This document shows, piece after piece, positions 16,801 through 24,767 of a DNA stretch of 42,205 nt. The position numbers and the translations under genes are program-made. Numbering within the stretch: position 1 is the first letter of the stretch; each line of letters opens with the position of its first letter. The notes below the pieces were generated by a model, which did not search any database, was not told where the DNA came from, and was given only the letters and a program-made list of their open reading frames with translations. This DNA is from Candidatus Roizmanbacteria bacterium UBA6242 (GTDB lineage Bacteria; Patescibacteriota; Microgenomatia; UBA1406; GWC2-37-13). The stretch spans positions 1 to 42,205 of the forward strand of contig DJWA01000020.1 of assembly GCA_002440905.1 (NCBI GenBank), written 5' to 3'.

Positions 16801-18244
16801 CGTCGGTAAAATCTGGGACATGAAGAATCTCACCAGTATTCTGATCGACTAATACAGGCACAACGACAAGATCGCCGTCCTTTATCCTAGTTTTCAAAAC
16901 CGAATCTTCTACCATCCTTTGATAGAGACTTGAGTCTAAGGCCAGGTCCTGATTAATAGTCTCACTCTCTGTCTCTATATACTTTTCGAAAGTTGCCTTT
17001 CTAACCGGATTGGAAACAAAAAGGATATAGGGTTTTTTGGCATTATGGCTATCCATCAGGCCAAGTTTTAACCTTACTTCGCTAATTGCTGTCTGCGTAT
17101 CTGAGGAATTACTGGCAAATACTTGTTCTTTGGGGTCGAATCTACCAACAGGTTTCCCTGCCAATGAAATCGACAAGTAATCCTCATTATGATGGGTAAA
17201 AGTATGTTCATCCCCGGATTGCGTCATTGAAAGGCCTGTTAAATATTGAAGAGCTGAGGTTCTAAATAACGTAAATCTTAAAGCCTGTATTTGGCTGGGA
17301 GAAAGATCGGAATAATTTCGTGCAAGATAGTAGTCAATTTGTTCGGAAAATTTCTTATTACCCATCATGAATTTTGTTAACTCAAGAAGCCTTGTTGATA
17401 AACGAATAAATTGTTCCGGCTCGGTAAAGTCTTTACTCATCCCTCCGAAAGTACCAAGATGTTCGCTGACATAATATTCTAAAGCTTCGCGATTTTCGTT
17501 TATATAGTTTGAGGTTGAAAACTGATTTTCTCCTTCACCATAATTTAGAACTATTCCCATTCTGTCTGTTTCATAGACAGCGCTTATTCCAACCCTCGAA
17601 AGGGGCTCCATATTTTCCTTTACTCTTTTTCTGTTATAGAACTTGGTAACTGCAGGAATATATTCTTCTTCATATTGGCGTAAATTCTCAGCTGTCAAAT
17701 CGGTTGTTCCCTCGGGTAAGTCCCCATCTTTTTGAAGTTTATTCATATATCCACAAGTATTTTTGCCTTCGATTGTACTTGTGTGGGCAAAGAATATCTC
17801 AAGAACATCCCTCTTTTCCCTAGCCACCTCGTGAAGAGCTTGCTGCAAGAGCGTTGATTTCGGTAATTTACCCCCGTCTTCGGCATTTTTTAACGTTATT
17901 AATCCTGCTGGCTCTTCCCAAACATTGGCAAATCTGCCGGCAAGAAAAATAGTGGGAATACGTCCGTCAATGCAGTAAACAAATCCCAACTTTGCATCAC
18001 CCTTCATCTTAATCTCTTCACCGACGATTTGTTTATACCCATCAGGTCCTTGAGATTCCAAAAGATCGGCGATTTTATTGTTTCGGTCAATAATCCTGAC
18101 GACTTTGTCGGCATATTGGTTTAATCGCTCTTGTGACATGTCCTTGATTTGTAGCGCCTGGGAAAAATGACCAAGGTAAGCACCTACGCTTTCCTTAAAT
18201 GGTGAGGGAGTTGATTTTTCTTTAATTACTTCGCTTAAAGGCAT
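16793..18244 (-). CDS. CxDGR protein, carbonic-anhydrase-like metal-site pattern, unknown function
   Basis: 483 aa, soluble, with no signal peptide. Residues 91-95 are CIDGR, followed by AGRFANVWEEPAG and, 63 residues after Cys91, H154 with C164 in HTSTIEGKNTCGY. The C-x-D-x-R dyad plus H-x9-C is the ligand order of zeta-class (cadmium) carbonic anhydrases and the functional analogue of beta-class C-x-D-x-R/H-x2-C. The same pattern occurs in the 258-aa protein at 26005. The N-terminal 85 residues are helical. The C-terminal ~290 residues contain no motif I recognise. A metal-dependent hydratase or related role is inference; the metal-site pattern is seen directly. It is convergent with fmt, overlapping by 8 nt. 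Confidence 0.6.
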   Translation of the reverse strand: MPLSEVIKEKSTPSPFKESVGAYLGHFSQALQIKDMSQERLNQYADKVVRIIDRNNKIADLLESQGPDGYKQIVGEEIKMKGDAKLGFVYCIDGRIPTIFLAGRFANVWEEPAGLITLKNAEDGGKLPKSTLLQQALHEVAREKRDVLEIFFAHTSTIEGKNTCGYMNKLQKDGDLPEGTTDLTAENLRQYEEEYIPAVTKFYNRKRVKENMEPLSRVGISAVYETDRMGIVLNYGEGENQFSTSNYINENREALEYYVSEHLGTFGGMSKDFTEPEQFIRLSTRLLELTKFMMGNKKFSEQIDYYLARNYSDLSPSQIQALRFTLFRTSALQYLTGLSMTQSGDEHTFTHHNEDYLSISLAGKPVGRFDPKEQVFASNSSDTQTAISEVRLKLGLMDSHNAKKPYILFVSNPVRKATFEKYIETESETINQDLALDSSLYQRMVEDSVLKTRIKDGDLVVVPVLVDQNTGEILHVPDFTDAI

Positions 18245-18317
18245 TTTTTATCTCGATTACTTTTAAAACTGTATTATATCAGAAAGTATCCTATAATTAT
18301 GTAAGACTTTGGAGGAT

Positions 18318-19442
18318 TCAGACGCTTCCTTGCGCGATTTCTTCCCTAATCTGTGCGAAAAGAGTCTCCATTATAGCAAGGTTGTGGATCGTTGACAAGG
18401 TGTATCCGAGAATCTCTCTTTGCTTAAACAAATGGTGAAGATAGGACTTGGTGAATGAGAGACAGGTGTAGCATTTGCAGTTGATGTCCACCGCTTCAAG
18501 GTTATTCTTGAATACGGTTTTAGTTATGTCAATCTCGCCTTTACCCCACTGATATATTGTTCCCATCCGGGCTAGCCTAGTAGGTTCAACACAATCGAAG
18601 GTATCAATTCCGTATTTGACCAGATCGATAATGTCGTCAAGTTGTCCGACTCCCAATAAATGAACCGGACGGTCTTTTGGCAGATAATCCAACACCCACT
18701 CAACCTGCTCTCTCATTTCTTTTTTTGTCTCTCCGACCGAGACCCCGCCGATTGCCACCCCGGGAGTATTCTTGGATACGACAAATTCGGCCGATTGACG
18801 TCTTAAGTCTTTGAAGGTTGCTCCTTGTATCACTCCATAAAGATATTGGTTTTTTGACGGTTTTTCATTTCGGTACTCTATACACCTTTCAAGCCACGAA
18901 TGGGTTCTAGCCATGGCTTTTTGGGCGTATTCGTGGGTTGCCGGGTAATAGGTACATTCGTCAAACGCCATATTGATATCTGCGCCTATTTCGGCCTGGT
19001 ATTCCATTGATTTTTCCGGCGTGAATTCAATAAGCCGGCCGTCGTAAGTCGATCGGAATTTGACGCCGTCCTCTGAGATCTTTACTACCAGTGGTTCCTC
19101 GTCCGCTCTCACTCTTGCTTTCCTTGTATTCTGAGCTAGAGAAAACACCTGGAAACCTCCTGAGTCAGACATCAAAGGAATATCCAGTTTCGAATATTTA
19201 TGCACCCCTCCTGCTTGTCTTATTATCTCCGCACCTGGGTGAGTCACCAGATGATAGGTGTTCACGAATGCCACTTGGGTACCGATATCTTTAAGAATGG
19301 ATGGAGTCAAAGCCTTAACTGTCCCTTTAGTACCAACAGCAACAAAGGAAGGGGTATTTATTACTCCGTGAGCCGTTGTGATTTTTCCTAACCTCGCTTT
19401 GGATTTTTTGGAATTGTGGGAGACGGAAAAGAATTTCGACAT
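18318..19442 (-). CDS. tgt: tRNA-guanine transglycosylase
   Basis: 374 aa, full length. Visible motifs are the substrate-binding SDSGGFQVFSL (Asp93), GVIQGATFKDLRRQSA, the nucleophile region GIDTFDCVEPTRLARMG, and the zinc site CKCYTC ... H near the C-terminus. It exchanges G34 of GUN-anticodon tRNAs for preQ1 on the way to queuosine. queA lies two genes upstream. No preQ1 synthesis genes are in the window, so preQ1 may be salvaged. TATAAT (19449-19454) sits exactly 6 nt before the ATG, suggesting its own leaderless promoter. Confidence 0.96.
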   Translation of the reverse strand: MSKFFSVSHNSKKSKARLGKITTAHGVINTPSFVAVGTKGTVKALTPSILKDIGTQVAFVNTYHLVTHPGAEIIRQAGGVHKYSKLDIPLMSDSGGFQVFSLAQNTRKARVRADEEPLVVKISEDGVKFRSTYDGRLIEFTPEKSMEYQAEIGADINMAFDECTYYPATHEYAQKAMARTHSWLERCIEYRNEKPSKNQYLYGVIQGATFKDLRRQSAEFVVSKNTPGVAIGGVSVGETKKEMREQVEWVLDYLPKDRPVHLLGVGQLDDIIDLVKYGIDTFDCVEPTRLARMGTIYQWGKGEIDITKTVFKNNLEAVDINCKCYTCLSFTKSYLHHLFKQREILGYTLSTIHNLAIMETLFAQIREEIAQGSV

Positions 19443-19454
19443 GAGATTATTATA
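19443..19454 (-). promoter_or_regulatory. -10 element 6 nt before tgt start
   Basis: On the minus strand TATAAT (19454-19449) is followed by AATCTC and the ATG at 19442. It is a perfect -10 placed for a leaderless transcript. Confidence 0.5.
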
Positions 19455-19487
19455 TAAGAAAAAGGATCATTCTAAGAAGCCTTATAT

Positions 19488-20111
19488 TTATTTCTTCCAG
19501 GGTTTGATAGCTATCATAACGTCGATTTTCCGGTCAGCGAATTTTGGTTCCAAAACAACGTTACCAGCTTCAACTAATACGTCCAGTCTTTTAGAGCGAC
19601 CGTGAACTAATTTACCTTCGGCCCTACTAGCCCTCAGAACACCACCCTCCTTGAGCATTGCCATAAGTCTGGGAGTTGAGTCTTTATTGATCCTCTCGCT
19701 CATTCCCTCGGCAATGACGCGGTCGTAGCTACCCTTTCCTTCAAAACCGGTGCTGTTGACCATATTTGGATCAACCTGTTCAAAAAAACAGTCCGGATAA
19801 CGTAGACTTAATGCTTGAACGTCTTCTGTAGCTTGAGTGACAACAGCAATCCTATCGCCATCTCGAAAAAACTTTTCAACACCAACCGGAGTCTTTTTGG
19901 ATTTGTCAAAATACGATTCTATGTAGCTTTGGACCGGTAGCATTTCATCCTGTCTAAGAAATGACGGCGAACCCATCTCGTAAGCAAGTTTATTCTTAAG
20001 AAAAACCATCCTTGAAAGAGGTGGAATGGTTGTCACGTCGTCGGCAAAGAGCGCCTTCACCATATGACTGGCCCGCAATCTCAAAGCCTCTAATCTTGCT
20101 TTTTCATTCAT
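19488..20111 (-). CDS. Conserved-looking protein of unknown function between queA and tgt
   Basis: 207 aa, soluble. The C-terminal half has YDRVIAEGMSERI and LMAMLKEGGVLRASRAEG, similar to the late strands of class I methyltransferases. However, the N-terminal glycine-rich SAM loop is not seen, so this may be a degenerate methyltransferase-like fold. It lies between queA (48 nt upstream) and tgt (46 nt downstream). A TATAAT 9 nt before the ATG sits inside an inverted repeat (CCTATAT...ATATAGG). A role with queuosine tRNA modification is suggested only by position. I do not recognise the family. Confidence 0.5.
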   Translation of the reverse strand: MNEKARLEALRLRASHMVKALFADDVTTIPPLSRMVFLKNKLAYEMGSPSFLRQDEMLPVQSYIESYFDKSKKTPVGVEKFFRDGDRIAVVTQATEDVQALSLRYPDCFFEQVDPNMVNSTGFEGKGSYDRVIAEGMSERINKDSTPRLMAMLKEGGVLRASRAEGKLVHGRSKRLDVLVEAGNVVLEPKFADRKIDVMIAIKPWKK

Positions 20112-20158
20112 AAGACCTATATTATATTATATAGGCCGTTAAAATGCAATAATTCAAT

Positions 20159-21187
20159 TCAAATAATCAACATGGCATCGCCAAATGAATAGAATCTGAA
20201 ATCATTTTCAATAGCCGTTTTGTACAGTTCCGTAAGTCTTCTTTTTGACCCTTTATGCTTGATAAATGCCTCGACCAACATCATGAGCGATGACTTTGGA
20301 AGGTGAAAGTTCGTAATCAGAATATCTACCATCTTGAATTCATAAGGCGGATAGATAAATAGATCGGTTTTTCCCATTAGATTGCCCGACTTGGCAATCG
20401 ATTCTAACGTCCTGGTCACGGTTGTGCCAACCGATATCAGTCTTCTCCCCTGGTTTTTTAAGATATTTATTCCGTCAAATACTTTTTTATCTGCCTCATA
20501 ATATTCTTCGTGAAGTTTTTTTGTTTTAAGGTTTTCGTCGGTCAAAGGCGCAAACGTTCCCAACCCAACGTGCAAGGTAATAAAATACTTCTCTATTTTC
20601 TTGGCCTTTAGAGAATCAAATACTCTGTCTGTAAAATGAAGAGAAGCTGTCGGGGCGGCGCTTGAACCTTTCGCCTGAGCAAAGATCGTCTGGTATTTAT
20701 CCAATAATTCCATTCTCTTCAGTGGTGTCTTCTTGAGGTAAGGAGGTATAGGCATGGTGCCGAATTCGGTCAATAGGGAAAATAACCTCTCTTTGGAAAA
20801 GCGGAATTTGAGATCAAAAACGTTTTCTTTCTGGGCTAATATTTCCAAATATTCATCGTTATTAAAGTAGAGTTTTTCCCCAACGTTTACTTTGCGATCA
20901 ACAATTATAGGAACGATGTTGCTATCAATCTCGTTTACTAAAAACAGAGCAATCACCTTTCCTCCTGATTGCTTTCTCATCGTGACCCTGGCCGGAAGCA
21001 CCTTGGTGTCGTTGAGAACCATAAAGGAATCTGTTGGTAGATATTTGGAAAGGTTGTGGAAGCTATCAAAACGGATCTCATCTTTTGCTGTATCGTAAAC
21101 GAAAAGTTTTGACGAGTCGCGGGGAACTGATGGCGACAACGCCAAATTCCTATCTGGGAGAAAATAATTATAATCGTCCGGATTCAT
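20159..21187 (-). CDS. queA: S-adenosylmethionine:tRNA ribosyltransferase-isomerase
   Basis: 342 aa, full length. Family motifs include FMVLNDTKVLPARV, QTIFAQAKGSSAAPTASLHF and LHVGLGTFAPL, and the C-terminal TNFHLPKSSLMMLVEAF. It adds the epoxycyclopentane ring from SAM to preQ1 in tRNA, the step after Tgt. A TAATAT lies 7 nt before the start, and the terminator of the upstream gene ends just before it, so queA probably begins a new transcription unit. Confidence 0.96.
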   Translation of the reverse strand: MNPDDYNYFLPDRNLALSPSVPRDSSKLFVYDTAKDEIRFDSFHNLSKYLPTDSFMVLNDTKVLPARVTMRKQSGGKVIALFLVNEIDSNIVPIIVDRKVNVGEKLYFNNDEYLEILAQKENVFDLKFRFSKERLFSLLTEFGTMPIPPYLKKTPLKRMELLDKYQTIFAQAKGSSAAPTASLHFTDRVFDSLKAKKIEKYFITLHVGLGTFAPLTDENLKTKKLHEEYYEADKKVFDGINILKNQGRRLISVGTTVTRTLESIAKSGNLMGKTDLFIYPPYEFKMVDILITNFHLPKSSLMMLVEAFIKHKGSKRRLTELYKTAIENDFRFYSFGDAMLII

Positions 21188-21206
21188 GTTTTATATATTA
21201 CCAAAC

Positions 21207-21240
21207 AAAAAAGGAAGCATGTTCCGATGCTTCCTTTTTT
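21207..21240 (-). terminator. Intrinsic terminator of the 21254-21724 gene
   Basis: Perfect inverted repeat: AAAAAAGGAAGCAT, loop GTTCCG, ATGCTTCCTTTTTT. Read on the minus strand it gives a 14-bp stem ending in a T-run just after the membrane-protein stop. It is symmetric, so it could act in both directions. Confidence 0.85.
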
Positions 21241-21253
21241 TAACTAACGTGAT

Positions 21254-21724
21254 TTACTTGTAGTAGCTCTTGATTTGGAAAAGAACATAAAGAGACAAAC
21301 CTGTTCCTATAACCAAACCTCCCAAATTGAAGGTTATAAGAGCCTGGACTCCTCCAAGAAGTGATGCATAAAACATCAGCTTCCATGCCGAAAGCTTTCT
21401 TTTGAAAAGGCCGGGAATAGCAATCGCCTCAAGAACGAGCATGGCGATTGAGAAGACCATTCCAAGTCCGAATCCAGCGGCTGCCTGGACACCACCCATA
21501 ACGACAAACGGGGCAACTAATGCGCCCAATCCGAATGCCAAAAGAATCATCGGCAACGAAAGTACCAAGAAAACCAATGCAATCCAAGGTCCGTACTTGA
21601 CGATGAATTCGCGGGCACCTTTGGGTAGCTGAAACGGAGCCTTATCTACCAAATACATTTCCAGCGTATCCTCAAGCTTACCAATTTGAGCTTTGAAATC
21701 TGTTCCACTTTGGGTCTTAGCCAT
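21254..21724 (-). CDS. Small four-helix membrane protein, unknown function
   Basis: 156 aa. A soluble N-terminal helix (about 1-45, KAQIGKLEDTLEMYLVDKAPFQLPKG) precedes four hydrophobic segments (about 50-72, 76-98, 103-125 and 133-152). The helices are Gly/Ala-rich, suggesting tight packing. There are no charged residues typical of transporters and no catalytic motif. It is preceded by the Thr/Pro-repeat surface gene (15 nt) and followed by a strong terminator, so the two may form one unit. I do not recognise a named family. Confidence 0.6.
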   Translation of the reverse strand: MAKTQSGTDFKAQIGKLEDTLEMYLVDKAPFQLPKGAREFIVKYGPWIALVFLVLSLPMILLAFGLGALVAPFVVMGGVQAAAGFGLGMVFSIAMLVLEAIAIPGLFKRKLSAWKLMFYASLLGGVQALITFNLGGLVIGTGLSLYVLFQIKSYYK

Positions 21725-21739
21725 AAATGTTTATAAAAT

Positions 21740-22717
21740 TTATAATAACAATCCCAAGATTATTATAGCGATAGGAATGGCAAATAAGAAAGGAGTTGTT
21801 TTCCCAGCTTGGGGAATACTTGCGACGGTTGTCGGTGTCTGGGAAGCCAATACAATTTCTGTCGGAGTGGGTGTCACGGTTGGAGTCAAAGTCCCGGTCG
21901 GGGTCGGGGTCAGAGTACCCGTAGGTGTTGGAGTCGGGGTTGGTGTACCTGTGGGAGCTTCTGTTGGGGTTATGGCCTCAGTTGGTGTTGGAGCCTCAGT
22001 TGGCGTCACTGCCTCAGTTGGTGTTGGGACTTCCGTTGGCGTTGTTCCAGGAGGCAATGTCGGTGGAGGTGGCGTCACACCTTCGCTTTGGCACGAGCAA
22101 GTGCTTTCGTATGTTCCGGCATAAGTCCCACCGTCAATCTGGATAATTCCACAGAAACAGTTGGGCGGAGCTCCATTTCCTAAATTTGATATCGAATTGT
22201 ATTCGACACACGGACCCCCGGTATATCCTTTTTTACCTATCTGGCACAACCAACCTCCTTCACCCGGTCCTCCTCCTCCCGTTTGCATAGTAATTCCGTT
22301 GGCAACCGCCTGTTGATTACAGCTTTTCGATTGAGGCGCACAGAAACTGTGTTTTTTTTGTTTAACATCCCATACATCACACCAGTGACCACCACTATTA
22401 TTACAGCTTTGTTCGTTTGATTGTTGGGTTTCCCCTCCACCTCCTGAAGTCTCACCACAGCGGTTGTTTTTAACGTGCGATCCGGCAGGACAGGAAGCAT
22501 TCGACCCGCTACAAGAACACCCACCGACATTATTTCCCGTTGCATCTGAAGCGCATTGACAGGCCCCAGGTGCTATCGCTTTCTGTTCCGTGGTAATAAG
22601 TCTGTTTCTCAGGTAAAAGCCAGTTGCGCCGACGACTAAAATCATCAAAAATATATTAGCCACGAGAAAAAAATTCCCTTTTTTCTTTTTAATATTTAAA
22701 GGAGTGTAGTTGGACAT
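21740..22717 (-). CDS. Cys-rich surface protein with Thr/Pro repeat stalk and C-terminal anchor
   Basis: 325 aa. An N-terminal hydrophobic segment (about 15-33, after KKKKGN) acts as signal or anchor. The Cys-rich region that follows (about 50-205) has about 20 Cys in short spacings such as CQCAS, GGCSCSG and CFCG. Next comes a Thr/Pro/Glu repeat stalk (TPTEAPTPTEA type). The C-terminus reads IPQAG, then a hydrophobic run to the very end (FLFAIPIAIIILGLLL). The IPQAG-plus-helix arrangement resembles an LPxTG-type sorting signal, but the usual basic tail is missing. It is probably a wall- or membrane-linked surface protein with a disulfide-rich head. Confidence 0.65.
   Translation of the reverse strand: MSNYTPLNIKKKKGNFFLVANIFLMILVVGATGFYLRNRLITTEQKAIAPGACQCASDATGNNVGGCSCSGSNASCPAGSHVKNNRCGETSGGGGETQQSNEQSCNNSGGHWCDVWDVKQKKHSFCAPQSKSCNQQAVANGITMQTGGGGPGEGGWLCQIGKKGYTGGPCVEYNSISNLGNGAPPNCFCGIIQIDGGTYAGTYESTCSCQSEGVTPPPPTLPPGTTPTEVPTPTEAVTPTEAPTPTEAITPTEAPTGTPTPTPTPTGTLTPTPTGTLTPTVTPTPTEIVLASQTPTTVASIPQAGKTTPFLFAIPIAIIILGLLL
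21859..22046 (-). repeat. Degenerate tandem repeat coding Thr-Pro-Thr stalk
   Basis: Imperfect repeats, mostly multiples of 6 to 24 bp and based on GTTGGTGT/GTCGGGGT on the plus strand, encode PTPT and PTEAxTPTEA units. It lies inside the surface gene and keeps frame. Copy number is likely variable. Confidence 0.8.
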
Positions 22718-22739
22718 GTTTAATTAATATTAACACAGC

Positions 22740-23222
22740 TCATTTAACAAGTTCAACGTATTTGTACTTAAGCTCTCCCGATCGATTTTCTTGCTCGTAA
22801 ATTATCTTACCAAAATCGGCATAATTGGGGAAGAAAGCGTCGGCCTCGGGATATTCTTTGTCAACCAAAGTTAGATATAGTTTCTCGGCATATTTAATTC
22901 CAAGTAAATATATCTGGGCGCCGCCGATAATAAATATTTCCTTATTGGTTTTCCGGGCTTCCTCTATGGCCGTTTCGATTGAATTGTAAACATTTGCGCC
23001 CGGTGCGGAATAGTTGCTATCTCTTGTGATTATTATATTCAATCTATCGGGAAGCGGTCTGTATTTTTCTGGCAAGGATTCATAGGTTTTTCTGCCCATT
23101 ATGACGACGTTACCGGTTGTTAAGTCCTTAAACCGTTTCATGTCTGAAGGGATCTGCCAGAGAAGTTTATTATCTTTCCCCAGTTCCCGGTTTTTGCCAA
23201 TCGCGGCGATAATCGAAATCAT
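22740..23222 (-). CDS. folA: Dihydrofolate reductase
   Basis: 160 aa, normal size. N-terminal ISIIAAIGKNRELGKDNKLLWQIPSDMKRFK contains the substrate-binding Asp in the SDM motif; NVVIMGRKTYESLP and IIGGAQIY are the NADPH-binding motifs. It regenerates tetrahydrofolate from the dihydrofolate made by ThyA. It starts 4 nt after the thyA stop, completing a dcd-thyA-folA operon. Confidence 0.96.
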   Translation of the reverse strand: MISIIAAIGKNRELGKDNKLLWQIPSDMKRFKDLTTGNVVIMGRKTYESLPEKYRPLPDRLNIIITRDSNYSAPGANVYNSIETAIEEARKTNKEIFIIGGAQIYLLGIKYAEKLYLTLVDKEYPEADAFFPNYADFGKIIYEQENRSGELKYKYVELVK

Positions 23223-23226
23223 TGGA

Positions 23227-24192
23227 TTATTTAACTTTAAAAATGTTCTTCTTTTTCCCGTAATACCCGCCGGTCACGCTTAAAGGCGCCTTGATGGGAG
23301 GATAGGCGTCATAGTTCTCCAAAGATACGTATTCCGGTTTGAAATCGTCTATCGTTTTGATATTTTTCGTAAACTTTATAGACGGAAGCGGCCTAGGTTT
23401 TCTTTTTAATTGCTCCCTTACTTGTTCCATATGAAGTTCATATATGTGAACGTCCCCGAAAGTGTGGACAAAATCTCCAGGTTCATACCCGGTCACCTTG
23501 GCGATAATTAATGTTAAAAGCGCATACGAGGCAATGTTGAATGGTACGCCCAAGAAGATATCGGCCGACCTCTGGTAAAGCTGGAGCGACAGTTTTCCGT
23601 CGTTAACATTAAGCTGGTACATATTATGGCAGATCGGAAAATGCGAAGTATCCTTGTACTGGGCCATCGTATACAAATATTCCGGATTCCATGACGTGAC
23701 TATGGCATTGTGGGCGGATGGGTCTTTTTTTATTTCCTCAACAGCCCATTTGACCTGGTCGATTGTTTTTTTTGTGCGCGTCGGCCATCGTCTCCAAAGC
23801 TCCCCGTAAATTCGCGGTAGGTTCCCCCATTTCTTGGCGAACTTATTGTCAGTGTGGATCTTTTCAATAAACGCTTCCTTTTCTATTTTGCTTCTAGGGT
23901 TGAGAATTTTATATTTCCTGTAGGGATAATCGTCCCAGATATGGACGTTGTTGTCGACCAGGTATTTGATGTTCGACTGGCCGGATAGAAACCAGTAAAG
24001 CTCGTGGAGAACTCCCTTCCAGTAGACTTTTTTTGTCGTCAACAAGGGAAAACCAGCTGATAGGTCAAACCTGATCTGTCGGCCAAAAACCGTATACGAG
24101 GCGTCTCCCGTCCCCCGGTCGACCTTACGGACGCCGTTTTTCAGGATATCGGCCATCAATTCAAGGTATTGCCGTTCCCCGTTGTTTTTCAT
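23227..24192 (-). CDS. thyA: Thymidylate synthase
   Basis: 321 aa from the ATG at 24192, which overlaps the dcd stop as ATGA; the in-frame ATG at 24237 would add 15 residues lying inside dcd and is not needed. Motifs are FPLLTTKKVYWKGVLHELYWFL, the catalytic Cys188 in HFPICHNMYQL, the phosphate-binding QRSADIFLGVPFNIASYA, and HIYELHMEQ. It is longer than the 264-aa E. coli enzyme because of an insert around residues 95-145, as in many long-form ThyAs. It methylates dUMP with methylene-THF, yielding dTMP and DHF for the FolA encoded next. Confidence 0.96.
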   Translation of the reverse strand: MKNNGERQYLELMADILKNGVRKVDRGTGDASYTVFGRQIRFDLSAGFPLLTTKKVYWKGVLHELYWFLSGQSNIKYLVDNNVHIWDDYPYRKYKILNPRSKIEKEAFIEKIHTDNKFAKKWGNLPRIYGELWRRWPTRTKKTIDQVKWAVEEIKKDPSAHNAIVTSWNPEYLYTMAQYKDTSHFPICHNMYQLNVNDGKLSLQLYQRSADIFLGVPFNIASYALLTLIIAKVTGYEPGDFVHTFGDVHIYELHMEQVREQLKRKPRPLPSIKFTKNIKTIDDFKPEYVSLENYDAYPPIKAPLSVTGGYYGKKKNIFKVK

Positions 24193-24731
24193 ATTTGTTT
24201 TTCCCGTTTTTTGGTCGTCACCCGACCCCCCTGCCACTGGCCTTTATATTGCGTCCCACCACCCTCAACCTCATAGAACTGAGCGTGGGCGAAACGACAG
24301 CCGAGTTCCATAGTGACGGGAATTGTGCCTTCGTTCTTGGCGGCAAATGTCACTTTACCTCGGTAACCAGGGGCGACATTTCCGGTACGAATCATCAAAC
24401 CTGACCTGAATGTCGTTGTCCTCGGCTTGAAATTAACGGTCAAGTTCAGGGGAATATTGAAGGTTTCTATAGACGACATTAAGACGAACTCACCCGGTTT
24501 TATAGTAAAAGAGGAAAGTTTTTTGGGATTATAAACGGCGACCGTTTTTATGTCCGGCGTCTCCCTGTGGGTAACCCCCAAAAAAGCCTTACCGCCTTTA
24601 AGTTTATGGACTTCACCAAGTCTGATATCAAATCCAGCCCCCTCCGGAGTTGTCAACTCTCGTTTGTCGAGGTTCTCAACCAGTTTTATTGTTTTAACTA
24701 GCTTCAAAAGCTTTTTAGGTCCGAGTATCAT
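24189..24731 (-). CDS. dCTP deaminase/dUTPase-fold protein lacking the deaminase Glu
   Basis: 180 aa, trimeric dUTPase-like beta fold: FDIRLGEVHKL, KPGEFVLMSSIETFNIP, KPRTTTFRSGLMIRTG, GNVAPGYRGKVTF and ELGCRFAHAQF. Homology to dCTP deaminase is clear, and position before thyA-folA implies dUMP supply. In E. coli Dcd the catalytic Glu138 sits in an LEFYN-type strand; here the corresponding VTFAAKN has Ala. The active-site RSS is RTT. The typical dUTPase Asp of the GxxDxxYRG motif is also absent (GNVAPGYRG). It may be a divergent deaminase, a dUTPase, or an inactive regulator. Family placement is firm; the reaction is open. Confidence 0.8.
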   Translation of the reverse strand: MILGPKKLLKLVKTIKLVENLDKRELTTPEGAGFDIRLGEVHKLKGGKAFLGVTHRETPDIKTVAVYNPKKLSSFTIKPGEFVLMSSIETFNIPLNLTVNFKPRTTTFRSGLMIRTGNVAPGYRGKVTFAAKNEGTIPVTMELGCRFAHAQFYEVEGGGTQYKGQWQGGRVTTKKREKQI

Positions 24732-24767
24732 TGTTGGTTAATAAAATATAATAATTTTGCGGGTTTT

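Noticed and set aside
21859..22046. Possible CRISPR array
   Set aside because: The repeats are short, in frame, encode Thr/Pro units inside a surface protein, and have no unique spacers.
24193..24237. Longer start of thyA at 24237
   Set aside because: The extra 15 residues are translated from the dcd 3' end in another frame and are not ThyA-like; the ATGA overlap at 24192 is the normal coupling arrangement.
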